Of a stretch of DNA of 64,000 nt, positions 62,177 to 64,000 are shown piece by piece (position 1 is the stretch's first letter; every line of letters begins with the position of its first letter). Source of the DNA: Allobaculum stercoricanis DSM 13633 (lineage in GTDB: Bacteria > Bacillota_I > Bacilli_A > Erysipelotrichales > Erysipelotrichaceae); assembly GCF_000384195.1 (NCBI RefSeq), contig NZ_KB913034.1, positions 918,507 through 982,506 of the forward strand, given 5' to 3'. The translations under genes were made by a program, and so were the position numbers. A model generated the notes under the pieces. That model worked only from the letters and a program-made list of their open reading frames with translations, ran no database searches and was not told the DNA's origin.

Positions 62177-62614
62177 CTATTTCGTCATTTCCAGTTTATT
62201 TTTTGGAAATTTTTGCCATGATCCGACATTTTCAGTGCAATCTTTGCAGTGGGGGATTATCAAAATATCAATTTTACGCTCTCGTGCTGGACATACTGTG
62301 CTTTTCGCGCAACTCGTTTCACAACATTCAAAATAGCCTTTTTCTTGAAGTTGCTCTAAAAAAGTCACTTCTTCATCGAGTAATTCAGGTTCAATTAAAA
62401 TCAAAGGCTTAGAAATGATCGATGGCGTATTTTGCAGTTTTTCTTTCGAAACATGATAGAAGTCGGCAATCATTTGAAATTCTTCTTCATGATGAATAGA
62501 ATCTAAAAAATACTTTAATTGGTTAATCTCTTGATAAGGACAACTCGTATTTGTCGCAATTACTTTAATCGGTTTAACCCGGGAACATCCTGAAATAGAT
62601 AAAATGCGTATCAT
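62177..62614 (-). CDS. Cysteine-rich protein of unknown function (145 aa)
   Basis: Starts MIRILSISGCSRVKPIKVIA; no signal peptide. Eleven or so cysteines are grouped as NTSCPYQ, a dense cluster FECCETSCAKSTVCPARE near residue 100, and HCKDCTE near 125. Such spacing suggests metal or iron-sulfur binding, or redox exchange, by inference only. I recognise no family. The ATG at 62614 has TTGGAGG 7 bases upstream. It lies immediately upstream of the ppdK promoter region on the same strand. Confidence 0.6.
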   Translation of the reverse strand: MIRILSISGCSRVKPIKVIATNTSCPYQEINQLKYFLDSIHHEEEFQMIADFYHVSKEKLQNTPSIISKPLILIEPELLDEEVTFLEQLQEKGYFECCETSCAKSTVCPARERKIDILIIPHCKDCTENVGSWQKFPKNKLEMTK

Positions 62615-62656
62615 TACGTACCTCCAATAAGTTCTATTTTTCTCATATCCATACAA

Positions 62657-62972
62657 AACGGTTCTTTTTTACTCTAACAAGCGTTGAAGTGAAAATCAGT
62701 TTTTATTGATTTTTCTGTTTCAAATGATCAATCAATCTTTTTTAAATCATTACTCTAATCATTCAATGCCTTTTCTGTTTACGAATTTACACATTTGAGA
62801 CATTTGTTCTAAAAGATCCGTAATCCGATACAAAATCAGATCGATTTAAACAATATTTTCATTTTTTCAATATAATATCAAAAGAGTGATTTATTCCCTT
62901 ACCATCACACAACACATTCAATAAAGGCAAGGTGGATAATTTCATTATTAGATTTGAAAAGAGGATTTGATC
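62657..62972. other. Intergenic region upstream of trpS
   Basis: About 315 AT-rich bases holding divergent promoters. I looked for a T-box leader (AGGGTGGNACCGCG-type core) and did not find one; GGCAAGGTGGATAATT at about 62927 only weakly recalls it. TATAAT occurs at 62871-62876. Confidence 0.4.
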
Positions 62973-63956
62973 ATGAAAACAATGTTAAGCGGAATTAAGC
63001 CAACAGGACGCCTAACTTTAGGAAATTATATTGGTGCAATTCGCGAATTCGTAAAATATCAAGACGAATATGAAATGTTTATTTTCATTGCTAATGAACA
63101 TGCATTGACTGTTCCAATTCAAGCAAGTGAGTTAAGAAAAAATACAAAAGACTTAATCGCACTTTACTTAGCTTGCGGTTTAGACCCAGAAAAATGCACG
63201 ATCTTTTTACAAAGTGATATCGCTGCTCATGCTCAACTTGGTTGGATTATGACTTGCATGTCCGGTTATGGCGAACTGCAAAGAATGACTCAATTTAAAG
63301 ATAAAATGGCAAAACAAGAAACAGGAATTACTGCTGGATTATTCACTTACCCACCTTTAATGTCAGCAGACATCCTGTTATATGATCCAGATTACGTACC
63401 AGTTGGTGTTGACCAAAAACAACACGTTGAACTGACTCGTGATTTGGCAGAACGCTTTAATAAACGTTATTCTGATACATTTAAAGTTCCTGAACCACTC
63501 GTTACAAAAGTCGGAGCTAAAATCTTTGATTTACAAGATCCAACGAAGAAAATGTCTAAATCAGATACAAATCCAAAAGGATGTATCGATTTATTAGATA
63601 ATCCAGCAACAGCACGCAATAAAATCAAAAGTGCAGTGACGGATTCATTAGGGGAAATCCGTTTCGATCCAGAAAATCAACCAGGCTTAGCCAATTTAAT
63701 CACGATCTTATCTGCTTTAACGGATGAACCGATCGAATCAATTGTCGAACGTTACCAAGGCAAAGGTTATGGTGAATTAAAGAAAGAAACTGGCGATGTT
63801 GTCTTTAATTTCCTAACTGATTTACAAGCTCGTTATCAAGACATTACCTCAAGTGGTAAAATTAACGAAATCTTAAATGAAGGTGCCCAAAAAGCATCAA
63901 AAGTTGCCAACAAAAAAATCGCTAAAGTTTATCGTAAAGTTGGATTAACGATTTAA
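62973..63956 (+). CDS. trpS: Tryptophanyl-tRNA synthetase
   Basis: Charges tRNA(Trp). The 327-residue class I enzyme starts MKTMLSGIKPTGRLTLGNYI, containing the HIGH-equivalent TGRLTLGNYIG, and has GELQRMTQFKDK, the DQKQHVELTRDLA substrate region and the KMSKS loop (KKMSKSDTN). Length is normal. The ATG at 62973 is preceded by AGAGGA; an in-frame TTG two codons earlier is not needed. A hairpin begins just after the stop at the window end. Confidence 0.97.
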   Translation: MKTMLSGIKPTGRLTLGNYIGAIREFVKYQDEYEMFIFIANEHALTVPIQASELRKNTKDLIALYLACGLDPEKCTIFLQSDIAAHAQLGWIMTCMSGYGELQRMTQFKDKMAKQETGITAGLFTYPPLMSADILLYDPDYVPVGVDQKQHVELTRDLAERFNKRYSDTFKVPEPLVTKVGAKIFDLQDPTKKMSKSDTNPKGCIDLLDNPATARNKIKSAVTDSLGEIRFDPENQPGLANLITILSALTDEPIESIVERYQGKGYGELKKETGDVVFNFLTDLQARYQDITSSGKINEILNEGAQKASKVANKKIAKVYRKVGLTI

Positions 63957-63974
63957 TTCTTTTTAAACAACGAA

Positions 63975-64000
63975 AAGACGGAATCAATATCGATTCCGCC
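63975..64000 (+). terminator. Terminator after trpS (cut by the window edge)
   Basis: GGCGGAATC-type arms: CGGAATC pairs with GATTCCG; the T-run would lie beyond the window. Confidence 0.6.

Noticed and set aside
62657-62972. Possible T-box leader for trpS
   Set aside because: No AGGGTGGNACCGCG core, no specifier or antiterminator hairpins, and no terminator before the trpS ribosome site.
1-64000. CRISPR arrays, tRNA or rRNA genes, prophage modules
   Set aside because: No regular spaced repeats, no tRNA-like cloverleaf with CCA end, no rRNA sequence and no phage structural genes were seen on reading both strands.

Overview
The window looks like a chromosomal segment of a low-GC, Gram-positive, host-associated anaerobe (Bacillota). 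Erysipelotrichia is my tentative guess. The grounds are AT-rich spacers, strong AGGAGG ribosome sites and a cmk-der-gpsA-hup cluster. Other pointers are MurT/GatD (lipid II amidation), lgt with several lipoproteins, type III glutamine synthetase, pyruvate phosphate dikinase, an NfnAB-type flavin/iron-sulfur pair, and a choloylglycine (bile salt) hydrolase, which points to the gut. I cannot name the species from sequence alone.

Layout. 1-3.05 kb is an insertion-sequence island: the end of an IS66-type element (tnpC cut by the window edge, tnpB) and, 67 bp away, an apparently intact IS200/IS605 element (tnpA, tnpB, omega RNA) sitting just upstream of a small PH-like membrane protein gene. 3.6-13 kb carries small conserved genes (DUF3284, a DEDD exonuclease, an orphan PTS IIB, lipoproteins, an SDR, DUF1836) and the murT-gatD operon. 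13-17.3 kb has an AraC regulator, a complete IS21 element with a 6-bp target duplication, and a dying resolvase gene. 17.4-25.4 kb has a YdcF protein, a large MacB-like ABC protein, several tiny membrane proteins, a beta-propeller-like protein and two gene relics. 25.5-31.4 kb holds lgt, a metallophosphoesterase, bile salt hydrolase, an SPFH zinc-ribbon protein and an unknown protein.

31.6-39.7 kb is the housekeeping block on the minus strand: a broken HD-hydrolase gene, hup, gpsA, der, cmk, an unknown membrane protein, efp (with an unusual modification loop) and nfnA-nfnB (with an A7 frameshift near the 3' end of nfnB). 39.8-43.3 kb is a WYL regulator / DUF2779 nuclease-like / zinc phospholipase C-like operon. 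43.6-51.4 kb contains a lipoprotein, an alpha-amylase family enzyme, YbaK, a divergent MerR/GNAT pair, glnN with a structured leader, a cyclophilin-like protein and cysE. 52-58.9 kb is a more GC-rich, probably acquired magnesium-transport island: two MgtA-type P-type ATPases flanking a receiver-less OmpR-type DNA-binding protein and a DUF3784 protein, and ending in a 52-residue membrane peptide gene. 59.4-64 kb carries ppdK (with cre-like sites), a cysteine-rich unknown and trpS.

The most unusual items are the magnesium island with its small terminal peptide and receiver-less regulator, the glnN leader, the EF-P loop, the nfnB frameshift and the fully delimited IS605/TnpB unit with a readable insertion motif and guide. 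I see no CRISPR array, tRNA or rRNA.
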